Notes: a model not told the origin generated them from the letters alone. Shown: positions 1-8,302, counted from the first letter of the stretch. The stretch is DNA of 64,000 nt from JAGVGT01 sp963807225 (GCA_963807225.1 CAWEAD010000008.1:248001-312000), one strand, 5' to 3'. Program-made: numbers and translations.

Positions 1-493
1 CGGCCAGAGCTTGTCCTGCTTCCCGGGTTTGGTTCAAGGTCAGTCGGCCGACGGCCAGTGGAGAAATGCTCAGGCGGGCTTGAGCCGCCTGCAGAAAGGG
101 AACTTGAACCTCCAGTGAGTGTTCGTAGCGATGGGCTTCGGCGTCCTCGATCACTGCCGGGTTCTTGGCTTTGATCAGTTCCGATAAAGTGGTGTTGAGT
201 GGAACATCTCCCATGGGCATGGCCCAGCTACCCCGGGACATGATGGCCAGATCCGCACCACGGCCATGATGATTGGGGCCCAGGATGACGACATTTTCGG
301 GGATTTCAACCCGGGCAAAAGTGGCGGCGGCGGTGCGGCCGGAGTAAACATAGCCGGCATGGGGGACAATCACCGCCAGGGCCTTGATCTTTTCAGCGAC
401 ATCAAACTCCGGGGTAAGGGCCGCCACGGTCTCGGCCAGTCGGTGTTTGTTGCCAGGATAAAACTGGTCGGCAACGGCTGGTTGTCTGATCAT
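1..493 (-). CDS. MEMO family protein (AmmeMemoRadiSam system protein B), 3' end cut by the window edge
   Basis: About 164 N-terminal residues are visible before the window ends. They begin MIRQPAVADQFYPGNKHRLA and contain IVPHAGYVYSGRTAA, ILGPNHHGRGADLA and HRYEHSLEVQVPFLQ, which match the conserved first half of the MEMO1/COG1355 family, a metal-binding fold related to extradiol dioxygenases. The visible histidines (PHAGY, NHHG, HSLE) are the usual metal-site residues. In bacteria this gene is often found with an AMMECR1-domain gene and a radical-SAM gene; the biochemical function is not settled. It starts 52 nt after the cysS stop codon on the same strand, so it is probably cotranscribed with cysS. 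An AAGGTGA ribosome-binding sequence lies just upstream of the ATG. The family call is firm; the partner genes, if any, are outside the window. Confidence 0.88.
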   Translation of the reverse strand, partial: MIRQPAVADQFYPGNKHRLAETVAALTPEFDVAEKIKALAVIVPHAGYVYSGRTAAATFARVEIPENVVILGPNHHGRGADLAIMSRGSWAMPMGDVPLNTTLSELIKAKNPAVIEDAEAHRYEHSLEVQVPFLQAAQARLSISPLAVGRLTLNQTREAGQALA

Positions 494-545
494 CTGGTTC
501 ACCTTTTGTCTCTGGAACCAGAATAGCGTGATTGTCCCTCGTCTG

Positions 546-2012
546 TCAGTCTTTTTTCACCTGCCAGGAGGTTCCTGCCGGCCCATCCTGCAATTCTATA
601 CCGGCTTCGAGCAATAAATCCCTGATCTCGTCGGCTCGTTGCCAGTTTCGATTCTTTCTGGCTTCCCGGCGCTCCTCGATCAACTGTTCGATCTTTTCCG
701 GGGAGATGGAGAGGGTGGTCAGTTCCTGCTCTCTGAGGCGTTGCAGAAAAGATTCCGGGGGCTCGGTCAGCAGTCCCATGATGGAGCAGAGAAGTTTGAT
801 CCGTTCCGCTTTATTCTTGAGGAATATGACATCTTCCGAAGCTGGAGGAGAAGGCAGCTGTTGCCGGAGGCGATTCAGATCTTTGACGCTTTCGAAAATT
901 ACCCCCAAAGCCTGGGCGGTATTGAAATCGTTGTCCATGGCCTCCTGGAAACGTGCGCTCAGGCTGGAAAGCCGGTCTTTTTCCGCCTCGGTCAGGATCG
1001 GATCGGCACCGGTCACGGCCATGGGCAGGTTCTCCACCGCGGCGATGCAGCTGTACAATCTTTCCAAGCCGGCGGCGCTGTCCTTCAGGGCCGCCTCGGA
1101 ATAATCAAGCGGGTTGCGGTAATGGGTGGAGAAGACAAAGAAGCGCAGAACTTCCTGATGGTGCTGGGCCAAGACCTCGCGGATGGTGAGAAAGTTGCCC
1201 AGGGATTTGGACATCTTTTCATCCTTGATGGTGACGAAACCGTGATGAATCCAGTTCCGGGCGAAGGGCCGGCCGGTGGCGCCCTCGCTTTGGGCGATCT
1301 CGTTTTCGTGATGCGGGAAAACCAGATCCTTGCCGCCGCCGTGGATGTCGAAGGTGTCGCCCAAGTATTCGCGGCTCATGGCCGAGCATTCGATGTGCCA
1401 GCCGGGGCGGCCCGGGCCCCAAGGGCTCTCCCAGGTAGGCTCGCCCGGTTTACTGCCTTTCCAGAGTGCAAAATCCAGCGGGTTCTCTTTTTCCTCGTTA
1501 ACCGAGATTCTGGCGCCAGCCTGCATGTCCTCAAGCTGGCGTCCCGAAAGTTTGCCGTAATCGGGAAATCTTGTCACCCGGTAGTAGACATCGTTCCCGA
1601 CCTGATAGGCCAACCCCTTTTCGACAAGTTCCCGGATCAACTCGATGATCTGGGCCACATGCTCGGTGGCCTTTGGCTCCAGATCGGGAGGCAAAGTCTT
1701 CAAGGCCTGCATGTCGGCATGAAACTCACGGATAAATCTCTCCGACAGTTCTTCGCAGGTGGTTTGCTGTTCCGCCGCCCTTTTGATGATTTTGTCATCG
1801 ATGTCAGTGAAGTTGCGGATAAAAGTTACCTGGTAGCCGCGATACTTCAGGTAGCGGACCACCATGTCGAAGACCAGAGCCGAGCGGGCGTGGCCGATGT
1901 GACAAAAATCGTAGGCGGTGATCCCGCAGACATAGAGTTTGACCCGCCCCGGCTCGATGGTTTCGAGTGGGACTTTCTTGCCGGCCAGGGTGTTGAATAT
2001 ATTAATGGTCAT
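546..2012 (-). CDS. cysS: Cysteinyl-tRNA synthetase
   Basis: This class I aminoacyl-tRNA synthetase charges tRNA-Cys in the cytoplasm. The 488-residue length is typical. The N-terminal Rossmann fold carries YVCGITAYDFCHIGHARS near residues 28-45 (HIGH motif; the Cys of YVCG is a usual zinc ligand). GWHIECSAM and the HGGGKDLVFPHHENEIAQ block supply the other zinc ligands, and EKMSKSLGN near residue 270 is the KMSKS loop. I chose the ATG of MTINIFNTLAG because family members begin here; a TTG 18 nt further upstream is in frame but has no ribosome-binding site. The motif is G-I-T-A where most family members have G-P-T-V, a mild variation. It is followed by the MEMO-family gene, probably in one transcript. 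Confidence 0.97.
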   Translation of the reverse strand: MTINIFNTLAGKKVPLETIEPGRVKLYVCGITAYDFCHIGHARSALVFDMVVRYLKYRGYQVTFIRNFTDIDDKIIKRAAEQQTTCEELSERFIREFHADMQALKTLPPDLEPKATEHVAQIIELIRELVEKGLAYQVGNDVYYRVTRFPDYGKLSGRQLEDMQAGARISVNEEKENPLDFALWKGSKPGEPTWESPWGPGRPGWHIECSAMSREYLGDTFDIHGGGKDLVFPHHENEIAQSEGATGRPFARNWIHHGFVTIKDEKMSKSLGNFLTIREVLAQHHQEVLRFFVFSTHYRNPLDYSEAALKDSAAGLERLYSCIAAVENLPMAVTGADPILTEAEKDRLSSLSARFQEAMDNDFNTAQALGVIFESVKDLNRLRQQLPSPPASEDVIFLKNKAERIKLLCSIMGLLTEPPESFLQRLREQELTTLSISPEKIEQLIEERREARKNRNWQRADEIRDLLLEAGIELQDGPAGTSWQVKKD

Positions 2013-2166
2013 GTCTTCGCTGGTTATCAAGTTGGTCTAATAGGGTCGTAAAACCCGTGAAAGTGTGATATATAACCGTTTCGGCTCCGTGGGGCAAGCC
2101 AAGTTGCGGCTTCGTAAGAGTTTACTTTAACAATCTGTCAATCCCATATTCCAATAAATTCAACGT

Positions 2167-2187
2167 GGCCCGACTACGAAGTCGGCC
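2167..2187 (+). other. Leader hairpin upstream of the 149-residue gene
   Basis: GGCCCGACT and AGTCGGCC pair as an 8-bp stem with one bulged base and the loop ACGA, about 30 nt before the GTG start of the next gene. No T-run follows, so it does not look like a terminator. A similar hairpin followed by an almost identical ribosome-binding sequence precedes serA. Function unknown. Confidence 0.4.
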
Positions 2188-2218
2188 GCCACTGTCCCGG
2201 GAAGCAAGGAGAACCGCT

Positions 2219-2668
2219 GTGCGTGTTATCGCTGAAAAAATCCTGTCGAATGGGCTTAAGCTTTCGATTATCGATCATTCCCGGGCGGTTGCCGCCGATC
2301 GTTGGTATGTCAAGGTTGTCTGCAGTCTGGTCATGCCGGTGCGGCCCGAAGCTTATGCCGGCCTGGACTCAGGTGACTCGGAACTTGACCGTTTGACCAG
2401 GGATCGCCTGGGGGATTGTCTGGAGTACCAGATAATCAGGGAACGCAACTTTGTCGATCAAGCAGTCAAGGATGAGTTGATCGGGCATCTGACCGATCAG
2501 CTGCAGGAGCTCGTCGGCCAATATCTGGAAGACGAGGCTTTCCCGGCCCGCCTGGTTGCTGCCAAGTACCGTGAAATTGGCAAGCTTTGCGCGATGGAGA
2601 GGGCCAATAACTCTACGGTTCGGGAGGAGGATGATGAACCGGTCGATTTCTCCCATTGTTTTAGGTAA
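2219..2668 (+). CDS. Conserved-looking hypothetical protein, 149 aa
   Basis: I do not recognise a named family. The protein begins MRVIAEKILSNGLKLSIIDHSRAVAADRWYV and continues as a soluble, mostly helical and acidic protein with no signal peptide or membrane segment. The N-terminal half contains beta-like stretches (LKLSIIDHS, RWYVKVVCSLVMPV); the C-terminal half is predicted helical (VKDELIGHLTDQLQELVGQYLEDEAF) and ends DFSHCFR. The start is the GTG that follows AAGGAGAACCGCT; longer in-frame extensions reach only weak starts. It stands alone between divergent cysS and serA. Codon usage is like its neighbours, so it is probably a native gene. The ribosome-binding site and leader resemble those of serA, which may mean parallel regulation, but that is inference. 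Confidence 0.75.
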   Translation: MRVIAEKILSNGLKLSIIDHSRAVAADRWYVKVVCSLVMPVRPEAYAGLDSGDSELDRLTRDRLGDCLEYQIIRERNFVDQAVKDELIGHLTDQLQELVGQYLEDEAFPARLVAAKYREIGKLCAMERANNSTVREEDDEPVDFSHCFR

Positions 2669-2705
2669 ACGTCGTCGGAGACCGCCTTACTAGTCCCGAT
2701 ATCTC

Positions 2706-2734
2706 TTGACAAAGCGCATTCTTGGCATCATATT
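2706..2734 (+). promoter_or_regulatory. Candidate sigma-70 promoter for serA
   Basis: TTGACA, a 17-nt spacer and CATATT (4 of 6 matches to TATAAT) lie about 140 nt upstream of the serA ATG. A second possible -10 (TATAAT at 2824-2829) lies closer to the gene but has no good -35 box. Confidence 0.45.
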
Positions 2735-2823
2735 TCCTCTTTTCCGTATCAGCCTGACCAGCCTTGAAACCACCGACTTCAACAGATCCGAGATGGCTTA
2801 ATCCGGAATCGTCCCGGATCATT

Positions 2824-2856
2824 TATAATGATTTTGCCGACCGCCAACGAGTCGGC
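2824..2856 (+). promoter_or_regulatory. TATAAT -10 candidate followed by a GCCGAC/GTCGGC hairpin in the serA leader
   Basis: A perfect TATAAT is followed 6 nt later by GCCGAC (2836-2841), a 9-nt loop and GTCGGC (2851-2856). If transcription starts near 2836, the mRNA begins with this hairpin, about 20 nt before the serA start codon. An ATCCGG/CCGGAT inverted repeat (2801-2819) overlaps the -35 area and could be an operator. None of this is proven. Confidence 0.35.
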
Positions 2857-2876
2857 CCGTCCGCTAAGGAGAACCG

Positions 2877-4472
2877 ATGAAAGTTCTGATCAGTGACAAT
2901 CTGGCCCCGGTCGGGGCTAAGATTCTGCAAGACGCCGGTCTCGAGGTTGAGATCAACACCGGGCTCCCCCCGGAGGAATTGAAAAAAATCATTGGTGGTT
3001 ATGATGGTCTGGTGATTCGCAGCGCGACCAAGGTAACCGCGGAAATTATTGAAGCCGCCGACCATCTCAAGGTCGTGGGGCGGGCCGGCATCGGTCTGGA
3101 TAATGTCGATATCCCCGCCGCCAGCAAACGGGGAATCGTGGTGATGAATGCCCCGGACGGCAATTCCACCACCGCGGCCGAACATGCCATCGCCATGATG
3201 ATGTCCTTGAGCCGTAAAATTCCCCAGGCCACCGCCTCGATGAAAGCAGGCAAGTGGGAAAAGAAGAAATTTTCCGGCCGGGAAGTTACCGGCAAAACCC
3301 TGGGAATAGTCGGGATTGGCCGGATCGGCAGCATCGTCGCCGACCGGGCGCAGGGACTGCGGATGACGGTTATCGCTTTCGACCCCCACATGCCCAAGGA
3401 TCTGGTCGATAAACTGGGAGTTGAACTTGTATCCATGGACGAACTGTGTCGGCGTTCAGATTTTATTTCCGTGCATGTGCCCTTTACCAAGGAAACCAAG
3501 CACAGCCTGTCCACCGAGCAATTCAAGCTCATGAAAAATGATGCGATGTTAATCGATTGCGCCCGTGGCGGCGTAGTGGACGAAGAAGCCCTTTTTGAGG
3601 CCCTCAAAAGCGGGGAGATCGCCGGCGCCGCTCTGGATGTTTTTGCCGTGGAACCGACCACCCAGGAGAATTGTCCCCTGCTGGGCTTGGATAATTTTAT
3701 CTGCACCCCTCACTTGGGCGCCTCCACCGCCGAGGCCCAGGAGAATGTGGCGGTGGCCATCGCCAAGCAGATGTCCGAGTACCTCCTGAAGGGCACCGTG
3801 ACTAATGCGGTAAATGTACCCTCGGTCAGCGCCGAGGTCCTTTCCAAGGTCGGACCGTTCGTGAAACTGGCGGAAATGCTGGGTGCCATGCATATGCAGC
3901 TTGCCACCGGCGGGGTCGAGGAAGTCGGGTTGGAGTTCAGCGGCGACTTGGCCGAATTGGAAACCGGTCCTGTCACGGTGGCTTTCCTGAAGGGTTTGTT
4001 TACTCCGATCCTGAAGGATGCGGTCAACTATGTGAATGCACCGGTGATTGCCAAAGAAAGAGGGATCAAGGTCATCGAATCCCGCACCAGCCAATCGGAT
4101 GATTTCACCAATCTCATCAAGATCCGGGTGAAGACCACCGAGACCGACAACCTTCTGGTCGGCACAGTGTTCGGTAAGAGTGAACCCAGGTTGGTCCGCT
4201 TCAACACTTTTCGGCTCGAAGCCCTGCCGTCGGGCCCCATGCTTTTTGTGGTCAACAAGGATGTGCCGGGCGTTATCGGCGCCCTTGGAACTACCCTGGG
4301 TAATATGGGTATCAATATTGCCCGGATGACAGTGGGTAATGAAGAGGAGAAAGGGCGCAATATCATTCTGCTTAATACCAATACCTTGCCCGGCAAGGAG
4401 GATTTGCAGACGATAATGGAACTGGACAGCATCGAAAACGCCATGGCGCTGGATTTACCGTTGTTAAATTGA
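2877..4472 (+). CDS. serA: D-3-phosphoglycerate dehydrogenase (long, ACT-containing form)
   Basis: This enzyme oxidises 3-phosphoglycerate to 3-phosphohydroxypyruvate with NAD+, the first step of serine synthesis. The 531-residue length is that of the long three-domain form: split substrate-binding domain, inserted NAD-binding domain with the GIVGIGRIGSIVADRA nucleotide motif near residue 145, the catalytic histidine in CTPHLGAST near residue 280, then an intervening ASB domain (about 315-450) and a C-terminal ACT domain (PGVIGALGTTLGNMGINIARMTVG, about 460-530). The ACT domain usually binds L-serine for feedback inhibition. AAGGAGAACCG precedes the ATG. It is followed after 37 nt by a DUF1844 gene and then a strong terminator, so the two probably form one operon. 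Confidence 0.97.
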   Translation: MKVLISDNLAPVGAKILQDAGLEVEINTGLPPEELKKIIGGYDGLVIRSATKVTAEIIEAADHLKVVGRAGIGLDNVDIPAASKRGIVVMNAPDGNSTTAAEHAIAMMMSLSRKIPQATASMKAGKWEKKKFSGREVTGKTLGIVGIGRIGSIVADRAQGLRMTVIAFDPHMPKDLVDKLGVELVSMDELCRRSDFISVHVPFTKETKHSLSTEQFKLMKNDAMLIDCARGGVVDEEALFEALKSGEIAGAALDVFAVEPTTQENCPLLGLDNFICTPHLGASTAEAQENVAVAIAKQMSEYLLKGTVTNAVNVPSVSAEVLSKVGPFVKLAEMLGAMHMQLATGGVEEVGLEFSGDLAELETGPVTVAFLKGLFTPILKDAVNYVNAPVIAKERGIKVIESRTSQSDDFTNLIKIRVKTTETDNLLVGTVFGKSEPRLVRFNTFRLEALPSGPMLFVVNKDVPGVIGALGTTLGNMGINIARMTVGNEEEKGRNIILLNTNTLPGKEDLQTIMELDSIENAMALDLPLLN

Positions 4473-4509
4473 CTCTCGGCAGTCAAAGAAAATTTCAGAG
4501 GAAGAAAAG

Positions 4510-4824
4510 ATGACCGATCAGGAAAAAGAGAGTGGTAGATGTCCGGAAGGACAAGTCCTGAAGGACGGCAAGTGCGTAATGCCGGAGGTGACTTTTACGG
4601 CCTTTGTGATGTCCTTGAACACTGCTGCTCTCTACCATTTTGGCGAGCTGGCCGACCCTGAAACGGGGCGGACCGGCCAGGATCTGATGCTGGCCAAGCA
4701 TACCATCGATACCTTGAAACTATTGCAGGAGAAATCGGTGGGCAATTTGACCAGAGATGAACAGAACCTCCTGGAAACCGTGCTTTACGACTTAAAGCTG
4801 AGGTATGTTAAAGCGGTCGGTTGA
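4510..4824 (+). CDS. DUF1844 family protein
   Basis: A 104-residue cytoplasmic protein. After a short Cys-containing N-terminal stretch (CPEGQVLKDGKCVMPEV), the sequence MPEVTFTAFVMSLNTAALYHFGELADPETG...LAKHTIDTLKLLQEKSVGNLTRDEQNLLETVLYDLKLRYV is the typical DUF1844 domain. Function is unknown. The two cysteines upstream of the domain (C-x11-C) are an extra I cannot explain. It lies 37 nt after serA with AGAGGAAGAAAAG as ribosome-binding region, and a strong terminator follows, suggesting serA-DUF1844 cotranscription. Confidence 0.9.
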   Translation: MTDQEKESGRCPEGQVLKDGKCVMPEVTFTAFVMSLNTAALYHFGELADPETGRTGQDLMLAKHTIDTLKLLQEKSVGNLTRDEQNLLETVLYDLKLRYVKAVG

Positions 4825-4850
4825 ACCTGCCAACAGATTGATTATAAGCG

Positions 4851-4889
4851 GCCTGATTTTCCCTTTGAGAATCAGGCTGTTTTGTTTTT
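4851..4889 (+). terminator. Rho-independent terminator after the serA operon
   Basis: An 8-bp perfect stem (GCCTGATT / AATCAGGC) with an 11-nt loop is followed by TGTTTTGTTTTT. Confidence 0.85.
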
Positions 4890-4958
4890 GGTCACCCTGG
4901 CAGTCGGATTGGTTGTTGGAACAGCCGACCAAACCATAGAGCGCCTGATTTTGCGAGT

Positions 4959-5852
4959 ATGAGCCTAGCTAACCAGACTATTGAAGCCCCGGCCAAGATC
5001 AATTTATTTCTGCAAGTCACCGGCAGGCGTCCTGACGGATATCACGAGCTGGTTTCGCTGATGCAGAAACTGCGGCTGGCTGATACTCTCAACGTACAGC
5101 TTGTTGACGGCGCCATCTCCTTGACTTGTACCGACCCTGCGCTGCCGGTCGATGATGGTAACCTGGCCTGGCGGGCGGCCGAACATTTTTTTCGTCATAC
5201 CGGTTGCCGGGGCGGGGCCAGAATCACCCTCGAGAAGAAAATTCCCGTGGCGGCCGGACTGGGCGGTGGCAGCAGCGATGCCGCCGCGGTACTTCTGGCC
5301 CTCAACCACCTATGTCGTGCCGGATTGACCGAAGATGAACTGGCTGACCTGGGCCTGACTCTGGGAGCCGACGTCCCCTTTTTTGTCAGAACTGCGCCGG
5401 CGGCCCTGGCCCGGGGAATCGGTGAACGACTGACCCCGGCCCGGGGTTTATCGCTTGGGACGGTTCTGCTGGTCAACCCCGGATTCCCCGTTTCCACCAA
5501 GTGGGTATACGAGAATTTAGCGTTGACATCGGAGGGTAATCCTTATATTCTAGCGCCCGGTTCGGCCACTCTAAATAGTGGATATTTCGGATCCGGATCG
5601 ATTGATCTCAAAGCGGCCGAGACCGCCTTTTTCGTCAACGATCTGGAATCGGTTACTATCAACAATTATCCCGAGATCGGCCGGATCAAAGAGTCGCTGC
5701 TGGATTTTGGAGCACGGGTTGCCTTGATGTCCGGCAGCGGTCCTACAGTCTTCGGTCTTTTTGTCCAGGAACATGAAGCGCAAACCGCTTTCCGGCATTT
5801 CCGGGCTATCTATTCCGATGCAGTTTTCCTGACCGAGCCTCGGCCCGCCTGA
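4959..5852 (+). CDS. ispE: 4-diphosphocytidyl-2-C-methyl-D-erythritol kinase
   Basis: This GHMP-family kinase phosphorylates CDP-methylerythritol at the 2-OH in the non-mevalonate (MEP) isoprenoid pathway. The 297 residues start APAKINLFLQVTGRRPDGYHEL (substrate end of the fold), carry the ATP loop PVAAGLGGGSSDAAAVL near residue 100 and end with the third GHMP motif LMSGSGPTVFGLF. The upstream ribosome-binding sequence is weak, but the ATG fits the family start. The order ispE, tRNA-Gln, prs, rplY, pth is a known arrangement in Deltaproteobacteria. dxs and ispA of the same broad pathway are elsewhere in the window. Confidence 0.96.
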   Translation: MSLANQTIEAPAKINLFLQVTGRRPDGYHELVSLMQKLRLADTLNVQLVDGAISLTCTDPALPVDDGNLAWRAAEHFFRHTGCRGGARITLEKKIPVAAGLGGGSSDAAAVLLALNHLCRAGLTEDELADLGLTLGADVPFFVRTAPAALARGIGERLTPARGLSLGTVLLVNPGFPVSTKWVYENLALTSEGNPYILAPGSATLNSGYFGSGSIDLKAAETAFFVNDLESVTINNYPEIGRIKESLLDFGARVALMSGSGPTVFGLFVQEHEAQTAFRHFRAIYSDAVFLTEPRPA

Positions 5853-5894
5853 TGCGTCCGCCCAAAGACAACAGGCGGAAATGAGATTTTATAC

Positions 5895-5969
5895 TGGGGC
5901 GTAACCGAGCGGTTCAGGTATGTGGCTTTGACCCACAGTACGAAGGTTCGAATCCTTCCGCCCCAGCCA
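5895..5969 (+). tRNA. tRNA-Gln (anticodon TTG)
   Basis: A 75-nt cloverleaf can be drawn. The 7-bp acceptor stem TGGGGCG / CGCCCCA is followed by discriminator G and an encoded CCA. The anticodon arm is TGTGG-CTTTGAC-CCACA, giving anticodon TTG, and the T arm contains GGTTCGAATCC. It sits between ispE and prs with no terminator after ispE and may be part of the same transcript. Confidence 0.96.
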
Positions 5970-5998
5970 TCAAGCCAAATCAAAATCCGGGTGATGAA

Positions 5999-6940
5999 AT
6001 GAAAGACACTATGAAGCTGTTCACCGGCAACGCCAACCCGGAATTGGCCCGGGAAATCTGCAAAAGTCTCGGGGTTGAACTGTCATCCGCCGAAGTCAGG
6101 CGCTTCAGCGACGGAGAGATCTTTGTCGAGATCGGCGAGAATGTTCGAGGCTGCGATGTCTTCGTGATTCAGCCCACCTGCCCGCCGGTTAACGACCATC
6201 TCATGGAACTGGTGATCATGGTCGATGCCTTACGCCGTGCTTCGGCCCGCCGCATCACCGCCGTGGTTCCCTACTATGGCTATGCCCGGCAGGATCGCAA
6301 GGTGGCGCCGCGGGTCCCGATTACCGCCAAGGTCGTGGCCGAGATGATGATGGTGGTAGGTGTCCGCCGAGTTCTGGCCATGGATCTGCATGCCGCCCAA
6401 ATCCAGGGCTTCTTCAACATCCCCGTCGATCATCTCTACGCCGCCCCGGTGCTGGTCAAGTATATCCGGGATGAGTTGCGCGATAATATTATAATGGTCT
6501 CGCCGGACGCCGGCGGCGTGGAGCGGACCCGGGCTTACGCCAAAAGGCTGGACGCCGATCTGGCCATAATCGATAAACGGCGGGAACGGGCCAATGTGGC
6601 CCAGGCCATGAATGTCATTGGCGATGTCAAAGGCAAGACCTGCATCATGCTTGATGACATGGTTGACACCGCCGGTACTCTCTGCGCCGCCGCTGAGATT
6701 CTAATGAAGGCCAGCGCCAAGGATGTCTATGCCTGTTGCTCTCATGGCGTGCTCTCCGGCCCGGCTATCGATCGCCTGGAAAAATCGCAGATCAAGCAAT
6801 TGGTGGTAACCGACAGCATCCCGCTACGCGGGGCCGCCGCCGAATGTAAGAAAATCAAGGTTCTTTCCGTGGCCGGTCTGTTGGGCGAAGCCATTAAACG
6901 AATCCACCTGGATGACTCGGTCAGCTCACTTTTTGTTTGA
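5999..6940 (+). CDS. prs: Ribose-phosphate pyrophosphokinase (PRPP synthetase)
   Basis: The enzyme transfers pyrophosphate from ATP to ribose 5-phosphate, giving PRPP for purine, pyrimidine, His, Trp and NAD synthesis. The 313 residues match the class I length. Visible motifs are FSDGEIFVEIGENVRG, the ATP flexible loop PYYGYARQDRKVAPRVPI near residue 100, the metal-site histidine of LAMDLHAAQIQGFF near residue 130, and the PRPP-binding loop MLDDMVDTAGTL near residue 220. ATGs at 5999 and 6011 are both possible; I kept the first. It lies between tRNA-Gln and rplY. Confidence 0.97.
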   Translation: MKDTMKLFTGNANPELAREICKSLGVELSSAEVRRFSDGEIFVEIGENVRGCDVFVIQPTCPPVNDHLMELVIMVDALRRASARRITAVVPYYGYARQDRKVAPRVPITAKVVAEMMMVVGVRRVLAMDLHAAQIQGFFNIPVDHLYAAPVLVKYIRDELRDNIIMVSPDAGGVERTRAYAKRLDADLAIIDKRRERANVAQAMNVIGDVKGKTCIMLDDMVDTAGTLCAAAEILMKASAKDVYACCSHGVLSGPAIDRLEKSQIKQLVVTDSIPLRGAAAECKKIKVLSVAGLLGEAIKRIHLDDSVSSLFV

Positions 6941-7036
6941 AAGTTTCGACAAGTTGTATTAAGAGGCATGTTTCAATAAATTTTCACGCTATTTCTCGGA
7001 CCTATCTTTTCACTATATATTTGGAGGCGAGCAGCA

Positions 7037-7633
7037 ATGTTACAGGTAAATTTGAATGCGAACGTCAGAACCGGTCACGGTAAAGGCGCGGCCCGGACCT
7101 TGAGGAGAAGCGGTCAGACTCCGGCCGTCCTCTATGGGCAGGGCGCCGAACCGGTATCTCTGGCTCTGAATACCAAGAATCTGACCAAGGAACTTTTGGC
7201 GATTCATCATCGGAATGCCATCGTCAATCTGGAAGTCGAGGAAGATGGCAAGAAATTCACCAAACACGTGCTGATCAAGGAAGTACAGGTCGATCCTCTG
7301 AAGGAAATTCCGGTGCATGCCGACTTTTGTGAAATCTCCATGGAAAAACCCATGACCCTCATCGTCCCCCTTGAGTATACCGGCAAGGCCAAGGGCGTAG
7401 ACCTGGGCGGAGAAATGGTGATCAGCGCCACCAAGGTCAAAGTAAAAGCCAAACCACTGGATATTCCGGATACTATTGTTGTGGACGTCACCAGCCTTAA
7501 TATCGGTGACAGTTTCTCCTTCACCGAACTACCGATTCCGGCTGGGGTTACCATGGTGGACACCAGCACCAAACCCTGTGTGGCCGTTACCGCCGCCACC
7601 ATCAAAAAAGAGGGTGGCGAGGAGGAAGCCTGA
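7037..7633 (+). CDS. rplY: 50S ribosomal protein L25 / general stress protein Ctc
   Basis: This protein binds 5S rRNA in the large ribosomal subunit. The 198-residue length is the long Ctc form: an N-terminal L25 domain (GHGKGAARTLRRSGQTPAVLYGQG near residues 14-37) followed by the C-terminal beta domain (VDPLKEIPVHADFCEI, then VKVKAKPLDIPDTIVVDVTSLNIGDS). The end is acidic (KKEGGEEEA). The start ATG follows GGAGGCGAGCAGCA. It is upstream of pth, a common pairing, with a strong terminator just before the pth start. Confidence 0.95.
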   Translation: MLQVNLNANVRTGHGKGAARTLRRSGQTPAVLYGQGAEPVSLALNTKNLTKELLAIHHRNAIVNLEVEEDGKKFTKHVLIKEVQVDPLKEIPVHADFCEISMEKPMTLIVPLEYTGKAKGVDLGGEMVISATKVKVKAKPLDIPDTIVVDVTSLNIGDSFSFTELPIPAGVTMVDTSTKPCVAVTAATIKKEGGEEEA

Positions 7634-7682
7634 GCAGCAGCTAAGCAATGGCTTCAGTCGCTCAACCTGTCAATGGTTGGCT

Positions 7683-7720
7683 AACCGGAAAATGATCCTT
7701 CATTTTCCGGTTTTTTATTT
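7683..7720 (+). terminator. Strong terminator between rplY and pth
   Basis: A 12-bp perfect stem (AACCGGAAAATG / CATTTTCCGGTT) with a 6-nt loop runs into TTTTATTT. The pth ATG lies only 16 nt downstream, so pth expression needs read-through or an internal promoter, and the stem may act as an attenuator. Confidence 0.85.
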
Positions 7721-7735
7721 TCTGGAGATAAAACT

Positions 7736-8302
7736 ATGCTTTTGGTGGTCGGCCTGGGTAATCCCGGCGACAAATACGAGAAAACCAGACATAATGTCGG
7801 TTTCATGTTCCTTGACTATCTGGCCCGTGAGGTCGGGGTTGAGTTCAAGGAGAGTCGCTGGGAGGCTTTGGTGGCTAAGGCCGGTCTCGAATCAGGGCCA
7901 GCCCTGCTGGTCAAACCCCAGACTTTCATGAATCTCAGCGGCAGGGCTGTGGCCAGGATTGCCTCGTATCATAAGATTGAGCCCGGACGGATCATTGTGG
8001 TTCACGACGATCTGGATTTGGAGCCGGGACGCCTAAAGGTTGTTCAAGATCGGGGGCCGGGCGGACATAACGGTATCCGCTCGATCATCGAATGTTTGGG
8101 AACCAGGCAATTCGTCCGGCTTCGAATCGGGATCGGCCGTCCCCCTGAATTCATGCGCCCGGCCGACTTTGTCTTGTCCAGATTCAGCGAAGCGGAAAGG
8201 CAGTTGATCGATCAGGGCTTCACTGAAATGGCCAAGGCGGTTTCCATAATTGATCTTCAAGGGGTCTCGGCGGCCATGAATTTTTTCAACCGTCGGGAAT
8301 AA
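7736..8302 (+). CDS. pth: Peptidyl-tRNA hydrolase
   Basis: The enzyme releases peptidyl-tRNAs that drop off ribosomes. The 188 residues contain GLGNPGDKYEKTRHNVGFMFLD (with the catalytic histidine, near residues 7-28), KPQTFMNLSGRAV near residue 60, VVHDDLDLEPGRLK near residue 88 and GPGGHNGIRSIIECLGT near residue 104, all standard Pth motifs. TGGAGATAAAACT precedes the ATG. It follows rplY as in many bacteria. Confidence 0.97.
   Translation: MLLVVGLGNPGDKYEKTRHNVGFMFLDYLAREVGVEFKESRWEALVAKAGLESGPALLVKPQTFMNLSGRAVARIASYHKIEPGRIIVVHDDLDLEPGRLKVVQDRGPGGHNGIRSIIECLGTRQFVRLRIGIGRPPEFMRPADFVLSRFSEAERQLIDQGFTEMAKAVSIIDLQGVSAAMNFFNRRE

Noticed and set aside
639..2051. 470-codon open frame on the plus strand opposite cysS
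   Set aside because: It is antisense to a full, motif-complete CysRS; the translated product has no recognisable family or membrane pattern, and GC-rich third positions explain the open frame.
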